Source of the DNA: JBFLXB01 sp964570625
GTDB lineage: Bacteria; Nitrospirota; Nitrospiria; 2-01-FULL-66-17
DNA: 64,000 nucleotides
Direction of reading: 5' to 3'
NCBI GenBank assembly: GCA_964570625.1
Contig: CAZMYW010000027.1
Coordinates: forward strand, 248,001-312,000
Part shown: piece after piece, positions 33,546-41,948 of the stretch
How positions within the stretch are numbered: position 1 is the first letter of the stretch
Layout of the letters: each line of letters begins with the position of its first letter
Notes under the pieces: model-generated
Databases searched by the model: none
What the model saw: the letters and a program-made list of their open reading frames with translations, nothing else
What the model was told of the DNA's origin: nothing
Made by a program: the position numbers and the translations under genes

Positions 33546-34577
33546 ATGATTCGCGTGGCAATCATCGGGGGCGGGCGCGGCGGCACGTCCCTGATTCGCA
33601 TGCTGCACGACGATCCGCTCGTCACCATCGTCGGGGTGGCTGATATGGATTCTCACGCCCCGGGCATCCTGTTGGCTCGTCAGCTCAAGATTCCTACTAC
33701 CAGCGGCTATCGTCGCTTGCTCACCATTCCAAAACTTGACACCATCATCGACGTGAGTGGCAACGAGGACGTCGCGGAAGCGCTGCTGGCGCTGGACCGG
33801 CCAGCAGTGGCCGTAGTTGGTGGTCCCGGCGCCAAGTTCATGTGGCAGTTGATCGACGAGCGGATTCGGAGCAAACACGAACTCGAGCGGCACCTGCACG
33901 AGTACCAGTCGCTCTATCGCCTCTACGTAAAGGAAGTTCGTCACGCGATCAGCGAAGAACGCACCCGCATCGCGCTCGACATTCACGACGGACTCGTACA
34001 GACGCTGGCAGGACTGAGCTATAAGCTCGATCTGTGTCGGGAGTTCTTCTCGCTCGATCCGGCACGCTGCGAACAGACGCTCCGTGAAACACAAGACCTG
34101 CTCAAGAGCGCGATCGAAGAAGCGCGGCAGGTCGTATTCAATTTGAAGCCGTTGCACTTCGAGCGACTCGACCTGCACACTGCGCTCAAACACTACGTCA
34201 AAACGTACGCCAAGCAATACCAGATCGCCACCGCCTTCAGCCTACGCGGGAGCGAACGGGCCCTGTCGGCCAAAACCAAGATCTTTTTGTTTCGAATCGT
34301 CCAGGAAGCCCTGTCCAACGTTCAGAAACACGCGGACGCGTCCCAGGTTCACGTGGAAGTCGTGATCGCGCCATCCCAACTCACCGCCACCGTCCAGGAC
34401 AACGGCCGTGGGTTCGATCTGGAGGAGGTGTCCGCCAACCCGGAGAAATGGGCCTCCATGGGGCTCAAGGGCATGACCGAGCGCGCCAGGTTCTTGGGCG
34501 GGCGCGCTCGCATCGAAACCAAAACGGGACAAGGGACCACGATCTCCGTCGAGATTCCCATGAACAATCAGGAGTAA
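33546..34577 (+). CDS. NarL-type histidine kinase with N-terminal Rossmann domain
   Basis: A 343-residue soluble kinase. Residues 1-105 form a Rossmann-like dinucleotide-binding domain: 'IRVAIIGGGRGGTSLIRML' (Gly-rich loop), 'IVGVADMD' with an acidic residue at the end of beta 2, 'LDTIIDVSGNED' and 'AVAVVGGPGAKF'. A helical linker leads to a HisKA_3 dimerisation helix with His147 in 'ALDIHDGLVQTLAGLSY' and an HATPase with 'QEALSNVQKHADAS' and 'VQDNGRGFDLEE', 'GLKGMTERARFLGG'. No membrane segment. It may sense NAD(H) or redox state; that is inference. ATG 33465 is an alternative start with a basic extension. The regulator gene follows after 14 bp. Confidence 0.85.
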   Translation: MIRVAIIGGGRGGTSLIRMLHDDPLVTIVGVADMDSHAPGILLARQLKIPTTSGYRRLLTIPKLDTIIDVSGNEDVAEALLALDRPAVAVVGGPGAKFMWQLIDERIRSKHELERHLHEYQSLYRLYVKEVRHAISEERTRIALDIHDGLVQTLAGLSYKLDLCREFFSLDPARCEQTLRETQDLLKSAIEEARQVVFNLKPLHFERLDLHTALKHYVKTYAKQYQIATAFSLRGSERALSAKTKIFLFRIVQEALSNVQKHADASQVHVEVVIAPSQLTATVQDNGRGFDLEEVSANPEKWASMGLKGMTERARFLGGRARIETKTGQGTTISVEIPMNNQE

Positions 34578-34591
34578 GGAGGCCTTCGGAC

Positions 34592-35269
34592 GTGGCAAAA
34601 AAAATTCGGGTGCTCATCGCGGACGACCACCAGGTCGTGCGCGACGGCCTGTCGGCGATCCTTCAGACCAAGGACGACGTCGTGGTGGTGGGAGAAGCCA
34701 AAGACGGAGCGGAGGCCGTCGAGAAAGCCCGCCAGCTTCAACCCGACGTCGTGTTGATGGATATCAGCATGCCGCGCATGAATGGGGTCGAAGCCACCCG
34801 GCGCATGAAGGAACAATGCCCCAACGTCCGGGTGGTGGTGCTGACGATGTACGAAGAAGACGAATACATCTTCGACTTGGTCAAGACCGGCGTGGCCGGC
34901 TACCTCTTGAAGAACTCGGACTCCGCGCAGATCGTCAAGGCGATCCGTGCCGCAGCCAAAGGGGAGTCTTTTCTGCACCCCACCATCGCCGGGAAGATCT
35001 TGACCGAATTTTCTCACCTTGCCGAGGGACGCGGTCGTAAAACCTCCAAGGGAAAGAACGACCTGAGCGAGCGTGAGCAGGGAGTGCTCCAGCTCATTGC
35101 CGAGGGCAAGACGAACAAAGAGATCGCCAACGCGTTGTCCATCAGCGAAAAAACCGTCAAGAACCACGTCCGCAACATTTTCCACAAACTCGATGTCTTC
35201 GATCGCACGCAGGCGGCCATCCAGGCGATCCGTCGAGGAATCATCAGGATCGACATGCCGAAGTTATAG
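34592..35269 (+). CDS. NarL/FixJ-family response regulator
   Basis: A 225-residue regulator: receiver (about 5-122) with 'IADDHQVVRDGL', phosphoacceptor Asp57 in 'VLMDISMPRMNG', 'VLTMYEEDEYI' and Lys in 'YLLKNSD'; then a LuxR-type helix-turn-helix with 'LSEREQGVLQLIAEGKTNKEIA' and 'SEKTVKNHVRNIFHKLDV'. GTG 34592 follows a strong AAGGAGG ribosome-binding site and is the partner of the upstream kinase. The GTG is preferred over earlier in-frame ATGs inside the kinase gene. Confidence 0.93.
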   Translation: MAKKIRVLIADDHQVVRDGLSAILQTKDDVVVVGEAKDGAEAVEKARQLQPDVVLMDISMPRMNGVEATRRMKEQCPNVRVVVLTMYEEDEYIFDLVKTGVAGYLLKNSDSAQIVKAIRAAAKGESFLHPTIAGKILTEFSHLAEGRGRKTSKGKNDLSEREQGVLQLIAEGKTNKEIANALSISEKTVKNHVRNIFHKLDVFDRTQAAIQAIRRGIIRIDMPKL

Positions 35270-35270
35270 G

Positions 35271-36158
35271 ATGGACGACGCCGTCCGGCGATTTCTCCAG
35301 TACCTGTCGGTCGAAAAAGGCCTGGCGCCGCTGACCCTGGAGGCCTACGGCCGCGAGCTGGGACGGATGATCGGGCTGCTGGGTGACCAGGAGATCACGG
35401 CGTGGAGCCGGGTTGACCGAGAGCATCTTCGGGCCTGCCTGACATCGCTTCATCGGCGCGGGCTCTCTCCCCGGACCATCGCCCGCACGATTACCACGCT
35501 GCGAGGGCTCTATCGGTTCTTGCTGGACGAGGGCCTGGCCTCGTCTGATCCCACCGCCTGGCTTGAGTCCCCGCGAAGCGCGCTGCGATTGCCCCGGTCG
35601 CTCTCACCTGGCGACGTCGAACGCTTGCTGACCCACTCACGGGACACAGCCCCTCGGCACCTCAGGGATGAGGCCATGATCGAACTGCTCTATGCCACGG
35701 GGCTGCGGGTTTCCGAACTGGTCTCGCTGTCCTTGCGCGACGTCAATCTGGAAGTGGGCTACGTCATGCCGCTGGGAAAGGGGGCCAAGGTCCGCATCGT
35801 GCCCATCGGCGACGCCAGCCGCGAGAAACTCACGCGGTATCTCAACGGCCCGCGCGGAGTCTTGCTGGCCGGCCGGCACTCATCCCACGTGTTTATCAGC
35901 AACCGCGGCAAGGCCATGACCCGTCAGCGCTTCTGGCAGATCTTACGGGAGTACGCGCGCGCCGCGGGTGTGACCGCGAAGTTCTCTCCGCATACGTTGC
36001 GCCACTCGTTCGCCACTCATCTGCTCACGCGCGGCGCCGACCTGCGCTCCGTCCAAGCGATGCTCGGGCACGCGCAAATCACCACCACCCAGATCTACAC
36101 GCACGTGGCGCGCGAACGCCTCAAGGCGCTCCACGAGAAGCTGCACCCGCGTGGGTAA
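35271..36158 (+). CDS. xerD: Tyrosine recombinase XerC/XerD
   Basis: A 295-residue site-specific recombinase for chromosome dimer resolution at dif. An N-terminal SAM-like core-binding domain (about 1-90) is followed by the catalytic domain with Arg146 ('TGLRVSELV'), Lys near 170-173, 'HTLRHSFATHLL' (His241, Arg244), His267 and nucleophile Tyr276 in 'TTQIYTHV'. All are present. The ATG at 35271 is 1 bp after the regulator stop. Length and the lack of phage genes nearby favour the housekeeping XerD or XerC role over an integrase; which of the two is not decided. Confidence 0.9.
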   Translation: MDDAVRRFLQYLSVEKGLAPLTLEAYGRELGRMIGLLGDQEITAWSRVDREHLRACLTSLHRRGLSPRTIARTITTLRGLYRFLLDEGLASSDPTAWLESPRSALRLPRSLSPGDVERLLTHSRDTAPRHLRDEAMIELLYATGLRVSELVSLSLRDVNLEVGYVMPLGKGAKVRIVPIGDASREKLTRYLNGPRGVLLAGRHSSHVFISNRGKAMTRQRFWQILREYARAAGVTAKFSPHTLRHSFATHLLTRGADLRSVQAMLGHAQITTTQIYTHVARERLKALHEKLHPRG

Positions 36159-36195
36159 GGTTGCTAACAGCCGATACATGATGATGGACAGGCGA

Positions 36196-36852
36196 CTAGA
36201 ACTCGAACCGCAGTCCCGCGAGGTACGTGATCCCGCCGAGATCGATGTCGGCCCCGTCGGTTCCCGGGGCCTCGGCCTTGGCCCATTGAGCCTCGAGACG
36301 AAAGTAGGTGCGACCCACGCCGTAGTCTTCGCTGAGACCGGACGCTGCAGAGGGATCCAGGTCGTTCAGCGACACGTCGAATCCTCCCCACCCCACCCAG
36401 CCGTTGGCGCCGCCGCTCACGGTCTCGTTGTCGCCGACCTCCAGACGGTACGAGACGTGGCGATACCCGATTCCGACGAACGGCACGACCAACTGGTCTG
36501 AATCGATCCGCAACCGGTATTCCAGACCAACGGTCGTTGGCACCAGTGTCAGTTGTTGGTCCTCGATGCTCAACTCACCGGTAATGGCGCCCCGGGCCAG
36601 GCTGCTGGCGCTGAAGTAGGAGATCTCGGCGGCAACGGACAACCCCGTTGACAGGGCATAACGGGCTGAAAGATTGGGCACCCATCCACCGCGTTGATCG
36701 TAATTCTCCTCCCACCCCTCCGTAGCCGGCATGAAGTAGCCGGCATCCAGACCCACCGTCCACGGATCGTCCACCGCCGCCGCCTGACCAAGTACCCCAC
36801 TCACGGCTCCAACCCCGATGACGACGGTGACGAGCAACAGAACCTTACGCAC
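36196..36852 (-). CDS. Outer-membrane beta-barrel protein
   Basis: A 218-residue protein with a signal peptide (1-26, ending 'GQAAA') and alternating hydrophobic strands, ending with Phe-Glu-Phe, the C-terminal aromatic signature of outer-membrane barrels. Strand pairs such as 'WTVGLDAGYFMP', 'LSARYALSTGLSVAAEISYF' and 'TTVGLEYRLRI' suggest eight strands, as in the OmpX/OprF-like beta-barrel family. It is downstream of, and overlaps by 8 bp, the CFI-box gene, with which it probably forms a unit. Confidence 0.75.
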   Translation of the reverse strand: MRKVLLLVTVVIGVGAVSGVLGQAAAVDDPWTVGLDAGYFMPATEGWEENYDQRGGWVPNLSARYALSTGLSVAAEISYFSASSLARGAITGELSIEDQQLTLVPTTVGLEYRLRIDSDQLVVPFVGIGYRHVSYRLEVGDNETVSGGANGWVGWGGFDVSLNDLDPSAASGLSEDYGVGRTYFRLEAQWAKAEAPGTDGADIDLGGITYLAGLRFEF

Positions 36853-38629
36853 GCACGGCTCCGCGCCGTCTCACCAGAACCAACCCGCCCATGGTCGCTG
36901 CACCGAGTATCAGCAGCCCCCACCACGACCCATGGACGGTCATCCAGGCCAGGCCGACTACCGGCCACAACATCACCCGGACGACCAATCGCAGCGGATC
37001 CGACGATCGAATCATTTCGGCCACCGGCGGGCTCACGGTCTCGTACACCCGAATCAGGATCCGTCCCGGCACATGAGGACGGAGGTAGTGTTCTCGAAAC
37101 ATTCGCAACACGTCGACTTGCGGGGCCAGGGGAGACCCGTACGCCGCCGTGGCAATAAAACACCCGCCGGTGTCATTCAACGGAGGAAAGGCAACCAGCG
37201 GTTGCGGGGTGCTCGTTACCTCCGCCGACAGGGGACCGATTCCGGCCGTACCGTATGTTACTGCGTCGGCCTCTGAAATCTCGCTCGCCGGGCTAGTCGC
37301 TAAGACAGGACTCTCATCAACCGACTTCACAGCTGCATAGAACTTGGGTTGATTCACGGCGCGAATAGCAAAGTAGTGCAGCGTGCCGTTGGTCAGTCCT
37401 TCGACCAGCGCGCTGTTGCTCGAAACCGTCAGCGCCAAGGTCCCTGAATTGGGCGCTGTTCCCACGTACACTTCATACGCCGTCGCGTCGGCTACCGCCG
37501 GCCATGTCAGTTGCACTCTTGAGTCGCCAAAACCCGCCGTAGGCGCCGACGGTTGCGCGGGAGTCGTGCCGGTATCCACGAGTGAGCTCCGCGTGAATGA
37601 GCACACGGGCGGCGATCCGACGCAGAGTGTAGGGGCGTTGTCCACGGGGTTTGTCTGGGCGTAGTCCGGATTGGGAGCCGACGGGGCCGAGGACAGTACC
37701 AGATACCCTGTCACCAAATAGTCGAGGTTTTGCGCCCACGAGACTTTGCACGAGGTTGCGTCGGGATCGCCGCAGGTTACTGTAGGCTTCTCAGGGGGAA
37801 AGGGTACGGTGGACGCCCCCAGCCCTCCATACGCACCTACGTCGGCACCGCCTTCACCCGCGCCTTTTGCAGCGGAGCCACTTCTGAGATGAAAATCGTT
37901 CTCCTCAGGGCCCTTAGTGACTTCCACAAACTCAGGGTCGAGATCATCGGGAGGATTTGGATCCACCTCGTCCCCGCGTTCGCCGCTGTTAGGTGGAACG
38001 TTCCAGAACAGGTTCCCCACAGGCTGGGTGAATCCAACGACCGTTGAAAAGGGTGTGATGGGCATCACTGAGACGTTAGAAAAAATGTTGTTGCGAATGA
38101 CGATATTCGAGGTCGGGCAGTTGATCCCATTAGCGACGTTGAAGAACGTCACCTGCGCGATTGTGCTTCCGGTTATTGTGTTACCGCTGCAATCAATGGC
38201 GATTGACGCAAGCGTGATCACGAGGTTCCTGAGAATCACACTAGGTGACCCTTCGATCTTCACCCCGGTTCCCGAGGTGATCAGGATTAGCCCATCAATC
38301 GTGACCGCGGCGGAAGTTCCCCCGATCGTAATAATGGGTTCGTTGGACGCTGCGCGAAGGACGACCTTAGCACCATCCTTAGCGCGGATGGTCACTGAAG
38401 TTGAAATCGTCAAATTGTCGACGTATGTATCAGTGGCCACTTCGATGACGTCAGTGGTCGTGGTCCCATCCCTAACCGACATGTCAATGGCTTGACCAAT
38501 TGTTCTCGCGTCTTCGGGTACCCGGAAGGTCTCCCCAAAGCTCTGTGCTGACGGAAATGCCGTGAACGCGAAGAAGAGACAGAGAGCCGCCGGTCGAGGG
38601 ATGCGCCGGCTCAATCCTAGGGACAACAT
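36845..38629 (-). CDS. Secreted parallel beta-helix protein with FnIII domain and CFI-box C terminus
   Basis: A 594-residue surface protein. Signal peptide (about 12-30), a right-handed beta-helix region (about 35-200) of repeated 'NLTISTSVTIRAKDGAKVVLRAA' and 'GLILITSGTGVKI' turns, a linker, an FnIII-like domain (about 345-425, 'PTAGFGDSRVQLTWPAVADATAYEVY') and at the end the CFI-box 'CFIATAAYGSPLAPQVDVLRMFREHYL' split here by position, then a hydrophobic segment and an Arg-rich tail. CFI-box C termini are believed to act in a protein-sorting process; their enzyme is not in this window. Overlaps the barrel gene by 8 bp. Confidence 0.78.
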   Translation of the reverse strand: MLSLGLSRRIPRPAALCLFFAFTAFPSAQSFGETFRVPEDARTIGQAIDMSVRDGTTTTDVIEVATDTYVDNLTISTSVTIRAKDGAKVVLRAASNEPIITIGGTSAAVTIDGLILITSGTGVKIEGSPSVILRNLVITLASIAIDCSGNTITGSTIAQVTFFNVANGINCPTSNIVIRNNIFSNVSVMPITPFSTVVGFTQPVGNLFWNVPPNSGERGDEVDPNPPDDLDPEFVEVTKGPEENDFHLRSGSAAKGAGEGGADVGAYGGLGASTVPFPPEKPTVTCGDPDATSCKVSWAQNLDYLVTGYLVLSSAPSAPNPDYAQTNPVDNAPTLCVGSPPVCSFTRSSLVDTGTTPAQPSAPTAGFGDSRVQLTWPAVADATAYEVYVGTAPNSGTLALTVSSNSALVEGLTNGTLHYFAIRAVNQPKFYAAVKSVDESPVLATSPASEISEADAVTYGTAGIGPLSAEVTSTPQPLVAFPPLNDTGGCFIATAAYGSPLAPQVDVLRMFREHYLRPHVPGRILIRVYETVSPPVAEMIRSSDPLRLVVRVMLWPVVGLAWMTVHGSWWGLLILGAATMGGLVLVRRRGAVRA

Positions 38630-38635
38630 GCTAGC

Positions 38636-39148
38636 TCAGTAACTGAGGAGGGAGACGACGTGCTGGTCCTTGAGCCGGTCACGGCCGCGAAGGTCTACCA
38701 GTTCGATGAGCACGGCCACACCAACGACCACGCCGCCGATCGCGCCGACGAGGTGGACCGTGGCCGCCATGGTGCCGCCGGTGGCCAACAGGTCGTCGAC
38801 GATCAGGACGCGCTCGCCGCGGTCGATCGCGTCCTTGTGGATGGCCAGTGAGCTCGACCCGTATTCCAGGTCGTAGGTTTTCTCGTACACCTCGGCGGGC
38901 AACTTGCCGGGTTTGCGGACCGGCACGAAGCCCGCCCCCAGTTCCAGGGCCAGCGGAGCACCCAGGATGAAGCCCCTCGATTCGATCCCGACCACCTTCT
39001 GAATGCCCTCGCCGCGGTAGAACTCGGACAGGCGTTGGATCACGCGGGCAAACGCCTGTGCGTCCCGCAACAAGGTCGTGACGTCGTAAAACAGGACGCC
39101 GGGTTTGGGAAAGTTAGGGACTTCCCTGATTTTGGCTTTGAGGTCCAT
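38636..39148 (-). CDS. apt: Adenine phosphoribosyltransferase
   Basis: Purine salvage enzyme making AMP from adenine and PRPP. The 170-residue protein starts with 'IREVPNFPKPGVLFYDVTTLL', has 'GIESRGFILGAPLALELGAGFVPVRKPGKLP' and the PRPP loop 'VLIVDDLLATGGTMAA'. Normal length. Lies 22 bp after the sigma factor gene and 6 bp ahead of the CFI-box gene, so it is likely part of a longer minus-strand transcript. Confidence 0.95.
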   Translation of the reverse strand: MDLKAKIREVPNFPKPGVLFYDVTTLLRDAQAFARVIQRLSEFYRGEGIQKVVGIESRGFILGAPLALELGAGFVPVRKPGKLPAEVYEKTYDLEYGSSSLAIHKDAIDRGERVLIVDDLLATGGTMAATVHLVGAIGGVVVGVAVLIELVDLRGRDRLKDQHVVSLLSY

Positions 39149-39170
39149 ACACCGCTCGGGGAGGGGACGG

Positions 39171-40229
39171 TTAGAGGATTTCGTCGGCCGTGATGTTCTT
39201 CTTCCCGATCACGACGCGAAGTTTGGTCAGCGCCCCGGCCTCGATCTGTCGCACCCGCTCTCGGGTGAGACCAAACACCTTGCCGATTTCTTCCAAGGTA
39301 TGGGGCTCGTCGCCGTCGAGGCCGAATCGCATGACCAGGACCTTTTGTTCGTTGGGCTTGAGGACCTTCATCCACTGGATGATGTCTTCACGTCGCCTGA
39401 TCCCTTCGGCGCTCGTAGCCGGCGACACTTGCGACGTGTCTTCGATGATGTCCTTGAGCGTGGTTTCCTGCGCGCTTCCGATGGGACTCTCCAGCGAATA
39501 GGTCTTGCGGATCAACTGCTGCAAGTGAACGACTTCCTCAACCGGGATGCGCAGCCGCCGCGAGATCTCCTTGGCATTGGGGTCGCGGTCGTACTCCTGC
39601 ATCAGGACGTCCACCGCCTGCAAGTAGTGGTTGACCTTTTCGACCACGTGCACCGGCAAGCGGATCAACTTGCTCTGGTTGATGATCGCGCGTTCGATTG
39701 ACTGCCTGATCCACCACGACGCGTAGGTGGAAAACTTGAATCCACGGCGGTAGTTGAACTTCTCGACGGCTTTGATCAAGCCGATATTCCCCTCTTCCAG
39801 CACGTCGGAAAACGGGAGCCCTCGGTTGATGTAGCGTTTGCCGATGCTGACGACGAGTCGCAGATTGGACTCGATCATCTGCTCGCGGGCTTTGGCGTCG
39901 CCCTTTTCGATCAGCTTGGCGAGGCGCTGTTCGTCGGCAAAGGTCAGGAGCGTGGACCGGCGGATCTCTTTCAGGTAGCTCTTGACCGCATCCATCCCCC
40001 CGCTGGGTTCGGATTCGGGCTCGGCCTCGATGACCGTTTCCCGGGCCTCGAACTCCACCTCGTCGTCCGCGGGACGCTCATCGTCGTCCGGCTCAACGTC
40101 TGCCTTGAGGGGAAACGTTTCGTCGGTGGCGGACTCCTGGGGCTCGGCCGAGTCGCCATCGAGCGTGACATCTTTGGCCTTGCGTGGTCGCTTGGAAAGA
40201 ACGGCTTTTCGCGCTTTCGGATTAGGCAA
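39171..40229 (-). CDS. rpoS: RNA polymerase sigma factor, RpoS/RpoD-like group 2
   Basis: A 352-residue sigma-70 family protein with region 1.2 to 4.2 but without a long region 1.1. Region 2 contains 'SNLRLVVSIGKRYINRGLPFSDVLEEGNIGLIKAVEKF' elements and 'RRGFKFSTYASWWIRQSIERAI'; region 4 ends 'LEEIGKVFGLTRERVRQIEAGALTKLR'. The acidic N terminus of about 85 residues is unusual. A TTG at 40229 is preferred as start because GAGAGGG lies 8 bp upstream and the gene would then overlap acyP by only 8 bp; the frame is open to 40277. Stationary-phase role is inferred from the family. Confidence 0.85.
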   Translation of the reverse strand: MPNPKARKAVLSKRPRKAKDVTLDGDSAEPQESATDETFPLKADVEPDDDERPADDEVEFEARETVIEAEPESEPSGGMDAVKSYLKEIRRSTLLTFADEQRLAKLIEKGDAKAREQMIESNLRLVVSIGKRYINRGLPFSDVLEEGNIGLIKAVEKFNYRRGFKFSTYASWWIRQSIERAIINQSKLIRLPVHVVEKVNHYLQAVDVLMQEYDRDPNAKEISRRLRIPVEEVVHLQQLIRKTYSLESPIGSAQETTLKDIIEDTSQVSPATSAEGIRRREDIIQWMKVLKPNEQKVLVMRFGLDGDEPHTLEEIGKVFGLTRERVRQIEAGALTKLRVVIGKKNITADEIL

Positions 40230-40506
40230 CGTTGAACCCTCTCGCTCCGGAAGAACCCGCCTGCCATCGCACATCAACCGACTCCACCCGCGCCCCCGGA
40301 GGGCCGATCCGCAGCCGGCCGATCACCGTCTCGATCACTTCACGGGAGCCTTCCAGTCGCACCTCGACTCGCCCGTCGCGCAGATTTTTGGCGTGGCCGC
40401 TCAGCCCCAGGCGAGTCGCCTCCGCCGCGGCGAAATTCCGGTAGCCGATCCCCTGGACCTGGCCGCTGACGTGAACCGTGGCTTGGTGCACCTTGGTATC
40501 GCTCAT
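40222..40506 (-). CDS. acyP: Acylphosphatase
   Basis: A 94-residue enzyme that hydrolyses carboxyl-phosphate bonds. 'VHVSGQVQGIGYRNFAAAEA' carries the active-site phosphate loop with catalytic Arg, and 'GHAKNLRDGRVEV' carries the catalytic Asn. Start ATG 40506 sits 16 bp after the 3' end of tRNA-Pro; the longer frame upstream lies in the tRNA. Ends overlapping the rpoS start. Confidence 0.9.
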   Translation of the reverse strand: MSDTKVHQATVHVSGQVQGIGYRNFAAAEATRLGLSGHAKNLRDGRVEVRLEGSREVIETVIGRLRIGPPGARVESVDVRWQAGSSGARGFNVA

Positions 40507-40521
40507 CGCGTTCCGAACAAA

Positions 40522-40595
40522 TCGGGGTGAGAGGATTTGAACCTCCGACACCCAGCTCCCGAAGCTGGTGCGCTACCAGGCTGCGCCACACCCCG
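40522..40595 (-). tRNA. tRNA-Pro (CGG)
   Basis: On the minus strand CGGGGTG (40595-40589) pairs with CACCCCG (40529-40523), with discriminator A at 40522. The anticodon stem CCAGC/GCTGG encloses TTCGGGA, anticodon CGG. The T arm is GGAGG-TTCAAAT-CCTCT. CCA is not encoded. Folds completely as tRNA-Pro. Confidence 0.95.
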
Positions 40596-40676
40596 TTGTT
40601 CCCCTGTAAAAGGCAACTCATCTCGCAGCCTCGGGCCTAAAATTCGGCCCTGCGTTGCGCCAAGCAAGCTCGGTTG

Positions 40677-40735
40677 GAACCTCCGACACCCAGCTCCCGA
40701 AGCTGGTGCGCTACCAGGCTGCGCCACACCCCGTT
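40677..40735 (-). pseudogene. Truncated tRNA-Pro copy
   Basis: A 59-bp block identical to 40539-40597 of the intact tRNA-Pro, displaced by 138 bp and upstream of it in the transcription direction. It holds the acceptor 5' strand, D arm, anticodon arm (CGG) and the first half of the T arm, but the T-stem partner and acceptor 3' strand are replaced by unrelated sequence, so it cannot fold. It starts 7 bp after the ald stop. Confidence 0.9.
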
Positions 40736-40741
40736 CCTCTA

Positions 40742-41845
40742 TCAGTGCCATGTTTCCAATCGCAAACGGTGCGCCTCGGCGACCCCAGGATGCACCACCC
40801 GGCCGTGGTAGAGATTCAAGCCGGCACCCAGGGCCGGATCGGCCTTCAAGGCCGGCTCGACGCCGTGTTCAACCAACTTCATGACGTAGGGCAGAGTCAC
40901 CGCGGTCAACGCCTGCGTGGACGTCCTCGGGACCGTACCCGGCAGGTTCGCCACTCCATAGTGAATGACCCCATGCACGATAGCCACCGGGTTGGCCTGC
41001 GTCGTTTTCTTCGCTGTCTCGACGCACCCGCCTTGGTCGATCGACACGTCCACGATCACCGAGCCTTTCCGCATCTGCGCCACGGTTTGCGCGGTGACCA
41101 GATGGGGGGTGCGTCCTCCGGAGACCAACACCGCGCCGACCACCAGGTCCGCTTGCACCACCGTCCCGTGAATCGTCTCCGGACTCGCGATCAAGGTCGT
41201 GATCCGGCCGCCGAACAGATCGTCCACCGCCCGCAGCCGGTTGGGATCCTGTTCGAGCACCGTGACCCGCGCGCCCATCCCGACCGCCATCTTGGCCGCG
41301 CTGGTTCCGACAATGCCACCCCCGAGGATCGTGACCCGTCCCCGCTCCACGCCAGGAATGCCGGACAACAAGACGCCGCTACCGCCGTTGGTCCGTTGGA
41401 GATACGAGGCCCCGATCTGCACCGCCAGGCGACCGGCGATATCGCTCATCGGCCGCAGCAGCGGCCGCACGCCGTCCGCCTGCGTCACCGTCTCGTACGC
41501 GATGCCCACGATTCCGGCCGCCAGCAACGCCTCGGTCAGGCCGCGATCCGCGGCCAAGTGCAAGAACGTAAAAAGCGTCTGGCCCTTCTGGATCCACGGA
41601 TACTCTTTGGGAAGGGGCTCCTTGACCTTCACGATCAGGTCGCCCATCTTGTACACCGCTTCCGTGGAGGCGACCAGCATGGCTCCCGCCTCCTCGTAGG
41701 CGCGATCGGAGAACCCGCTGCCCTCCCCCGCGCCGCGTTCCACGAACACTTGCGCTCCGAGATGGGCGATCGCACGCACCCCTGCGGGGGTCATCCCGAC
41801 CCGGTACTCGTGCTCCATAATCTCGCGCGGAACGCCGACTTTCAT
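40742..41845 (-). CDS. ald: Alanine dehydrogenase
   Basis: NAD-dependent interconversion of L-alanine with pyruvate and ammonia. The 367-residue protein has the family start 'VGVPREIMEHEYRVGMTP', Lys in 'KVKEPLPKEYPWIQKGQ', His in 'LFTFLHLAADRGLT', the NAD-binding 'VTILGGGIVGTSAAKMAVGMGA' and 'IVDVSIDQGGCVET'. Normal length. It lies upstream of tRNA-Pro, acyP and rpoS on the same strand. Confidence 0.95.
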   Translation of the reverse strand: MKVGVPREIMEHEYRVGMTPAGVRAIAHLGAQVFVERGAGEGSGFSDRAYEEAGAMLVASTEAVYKMGDLIVKVKEPLPKEYPWIQKGQTLFTFLHLAADRGLTEALLAAGIVGIAYETVTQADGVRPLLRPMSDIAGRLAVQIGASYLQRTNGGSGVLLSGIPGVERGRVTILGGGIVGTSAAKMAVGMGARVTVLEQDPNRLRAVDDLFGGRITTLIASPETIHGTVVQADLVVGAVLVSGGRTPHLVTAQTVAQMRKGSVIVDVSIDQGGCVETAKKTTQANPVAIVHGVIHYGVANLPGTVPRTSTQALTAVTLPYVMKLVEHGVEPALKADPALGAGLNLYHGRVVHPGVAEAHRLRLETWH

Positions 41846-41882
41846 CGCGCCCTCACATGGACGTCCGTGTCCGAATTGGGTT

Positions 41883-41912
41883 AACGTAGCAGTTCGACCC
41901 GCGAAAAGTCAA
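41883..41912 (-). promoter_or_regulatory. Possible promoter of ald
   Basis: On the minus strand TTGACT (41912-41907), 18-bp spacer and TACGTT (41888-41883), 37 bp before the ald ATG. The -10 box is weak. Confidence 0.4.
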
Positions 41913-41948
41913 ACGTTGTCCGAGGTTACGAACGACGCGTTGGCGCCG

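Noticed and set aside
35271..36158. Phage or integron integrase
   Set aside because: Length and context fit the housekeeping Xer recombinase, and no phage or cassette genes flank it.
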